From Selaginella moellendorffii (lineage: Eukaryota; Streptophyta; Lycopodiopsida; Selaginellales; Selaginellaceae): a stretch of DNA of 33,047 nt. The stretch covers positions 1 through 33,047 of the forward strand of contig NW_003314488.1 in NCBI RefSeq assembly GCF_000143415.4. Direction: 5' to 3'. Shown here piece by piece: positions 30,824 through 33,047 of this stretch. Each line of letters opens with the position of its first letter. Position 1 is the stretch's first letter. Below the pieces are notes generated by a model. It was not told the origin of the DNA, did not search any database, and worked only from the letters and a program-made list of their open reading frames with translations. The position numbers and the translations under genes are program-made.

Positions 30824-33047
30824 CTAGATACTCAAAAGGAATATAAGAGGGAGACTTCCAATGGACACCTGGTGTCTCGGTTGGAGACGATTTCGCTTGG
30901 AACGCCATGGAACCTCACCACCTCCCTCCAGAAGATCTCTACCACCTTCTTTGAAGCTGAGGACGAGAGCTGGCGCTGATGGAGAAGGTAAATGCTTGAG
31001 AAGACCAGGTGTTGCGACTATCTCTGGACACTCCCTGATCCAAGTGCGTATCTCACACTCCATTCCTTTCCACACGACCCCCGGATGCCCCGCGAGAATG
31101 CCTTGGTGAAGATGATCTTGCGGAACTCGAGTAGAATCCTTCCTTTCTTCTAGAGCAAGCCGTCATGGAAGGAAATCTTCGCGTCGTTGAAGTTGTTGTC
31201 TCCTTCGAGTGGTCATCGTTGGATTAGCCCTCTATGATTTCTGGTGTGACAACTGACCTCCGGCTTTTCAAACATCCTTGAGAGCGCATCAGGGACGACG
31301 TTTGTTTTCCCTGGCTTATACTCAATCGTGAAATCGATTGATTGAAGCTGCCTCTGCTTTTTGTTAAGGCGAGGCTGCTCGAGAAGAAATTTCATACTGA
31401 AGTGATCCGTGCGACCTCGCAGTGCCTCCACTTTGTCAATCATACGCCGGCTGGCGAGACTCCACTTCCAAGAATCTTTTGCTCTCGAACTTCAAGATCG
31501 CTCCCACTCCTGCATCCGAGGCATCGTCTCCACGATGAACTGCTTCTCAAAGTCTGGAAGTTGAAGAATCGGAGCCGAAAAGTTCGAACGTTGACTGTGC
31601 GTTCTCGTCCCACGAAAACCTGCCTACACGAATGATGTCCGTCAGAGGCGACGCAACGGAAGCATAGTGCTCCACAGACTTCCAGAGGTAGTTACAGAGC
31701 CTGAGAAAAGCATGGAGCTACTTCATGCTGGTGAGAGACCTCTCGTCGCCTCCATTTTTGTTGGATCGGCTCACATTTGGCCCGCTCGTATCTGGAAGCC
31801 TAAGTACTTTGCTTCTTGCTTGGCAAAGCAGCATGTTGAGAGTTTGACGATCAGCGCATGATCCTCTAGCACTTGCAAAACCTCGTCGATGTGTATAAGG
31901 TGTTCTTCCCAGGATCGACTGTAGACGAGGATGTCGTCGAAAAATACAATGACCGATCTTGTTCATGAGAGACTGAAAGGTGGCCAGGATGGTGAGCCCT
32001 CACCTTAAACTGGTAAAACCCCTCTCTGAGTCTGAAATGCTGTCTTCATCCTGTCCTTCTCTGCCATGGATATTTGATAATATGCAGATCGCAAATCTAG
32101 CTCGGAGAAATAGCTGCTTCACCGAGTCCATCAATTAAGTTGGGATGGAGAGTGACGTTGTTGAGCTGTCTGTAATCAACGCCCAGTCTCCACGAGCCGT
32201 CACGTTTTAGCACCAAGATTATTGGTGCCGTGTAAGGACTGAAACTGTCCTCTTTAAGAGGTTGTCCATGAGCTCCTTGATCATCTTATCCACCTCGCTC
32301 TACATGGCTCAGCTGAATGAAAGTCGTGACGATCCCTTTCTCGAGTTGGATCTTGTGCGTGATTGCTTCATGAGCACAAACTCGGTTGAGGAAGACCCAC
32401 TTCCTTGCCACCTCACGAATGGCTTCCGTGGTGTACTGCTTCTTCCAACGACCTGGTTCTCTCTGGTTCCCGTGACTGGAGAAGTCGGAACTTGGTACAT
32501 GGTTGGACCTTGCAGCTAGGCCTGAGAAAGCTGAAGATGTCGTTTCGAAAGGATCTCTTCTGGTTCCCATCCATTGGAAGAAGAATCCCTGTTTCTGAAT
32601 CATACGCCATGGGACATCCTCCTCTCGCGATCAACCCCCGGCATTGTCCAGCGGTTGCCCGTGTCTTCTTTCCAATGTCCACTCCCCCCTCCAGACGATC
32701 TTCCTCCCCTGGTGATTGAAGGAGAGACGATGGTCATCAAAGTTGACGAGAATGTCCCCAAAGAGGCGAAGTGTTTCGATGCCCAGGATGAAGAACTCTC
32801 CTTTCACTTGGTGACCACCAATGAGCATCGAGAATGAGACCCGGGCAGACGCCTCGATGACTCCCTTGTCCGCTATCGACACCTCTAGAGGAGTCTTCTG
32901 TGGACGCGCTGCGAGCTGCAGCTTAGATAGAGAATGTTGGTTGACGGTGTCACTCCCGAGTCAATTAATGCGAATGCTTCCTGCTAATCGTTCCTTTGAC
33001 TCGGAAACAAGTACCCGCAGCTTTTCCCATAAAGGCCGGATAGGAGA
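30824..33047 (-). mobile_element. Decayed Ty3/gypsy retrotransposon, inverted right copy
   Basis: On the - strand from the window end to about 30870 it repeats 752-2812 of the left copy: protease (SARVSFSMLIGGHQVKGEF, LGIETLRLFG), reverse transcriptase (FFDD box near 31940), RNase H (IEYKPGKTNVVPDALSR near 31300) and integrase ([17 protein letters not shown] near 31040). It shares the left copy's frame break after the protease DSG and the same internal integrase deletion, so both derive from one already-broken parent. Homology stops after GAGACACCAGG, before the integrase C-terminal part kept on the left. Confidence 0.88.

Overview
This is a plant nuclear window made almost entirely of transposable elements nested inside one another, plus broken host genes. 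Degenerate DYW-type PPR genes, Ty1/copia and Ty3/gypsy elements primed by initiator Met-tRNA, and consistently tiny introns (about 47-69 nt wherever a reading frame lets me place both borders) suggest a lycophyte such as Selaginella. The organism is an inference; nothing here names it.

Layout. 1-3379: decayed Ty3/gypsy element (+). 3380-4562: unassigned sequence. 4563-5889: PPR pseudogene (-). 5939-6093: orphan exon-like frame (-). 6211-26913: a terminal-inverted-repeat (TIR) DNA transposon with a perfect 5-bp target duplication (AATAT). 26919-27690: exon-like remnants (-) of what may be the gene the transposon landed in. 27693-30032: longer PPR-DYW pseudogene (-), paralogous to the left one. 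30824-33047: second copy of the same decayed gypsy element, inverted (-).

The DNA transposon is the centre of the window. Without its two later insertions it would be about 8.8 kb. It carries a multi-exon DDE integrase-type transposase (6582-8171, +), a long multi-exon HECT-type E3 ubiquitin ligase-like gene (8659-24955, +), and a small two-exon gene on the other strand with an RNase H1 N-terminal (hybrid-binding, Cauli_VI-type) domain and an acidic tail (25077-25667, -). The first two genes carry stops, frameshifts, a lost splice acceptor and a local duplication, so this copy is probably dead; the third is intact.

Two LTR elements, both on the - strand, landed in exons of the HECT-like gene. 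At 10087-17428 lies a non-autonomous LARD-like element (LTRs about 1.6 kb, internal region about 4.1 kb, no recognisable protein, densely packed short perfect inverted repeats, a GAGTCC-type minisatellite in each LTR) with target duplication CACTC. At 18040-22579 lies a Ty1/copia element with identical 150-bp LTRs and a full-length polyprotein broken by one in-frame TGA. Removing either insertion together with one target-site copy restores the HECT-like reading frame, which fixes the order of events: DNA transposon first, then the LARD, and the copia element most recently.
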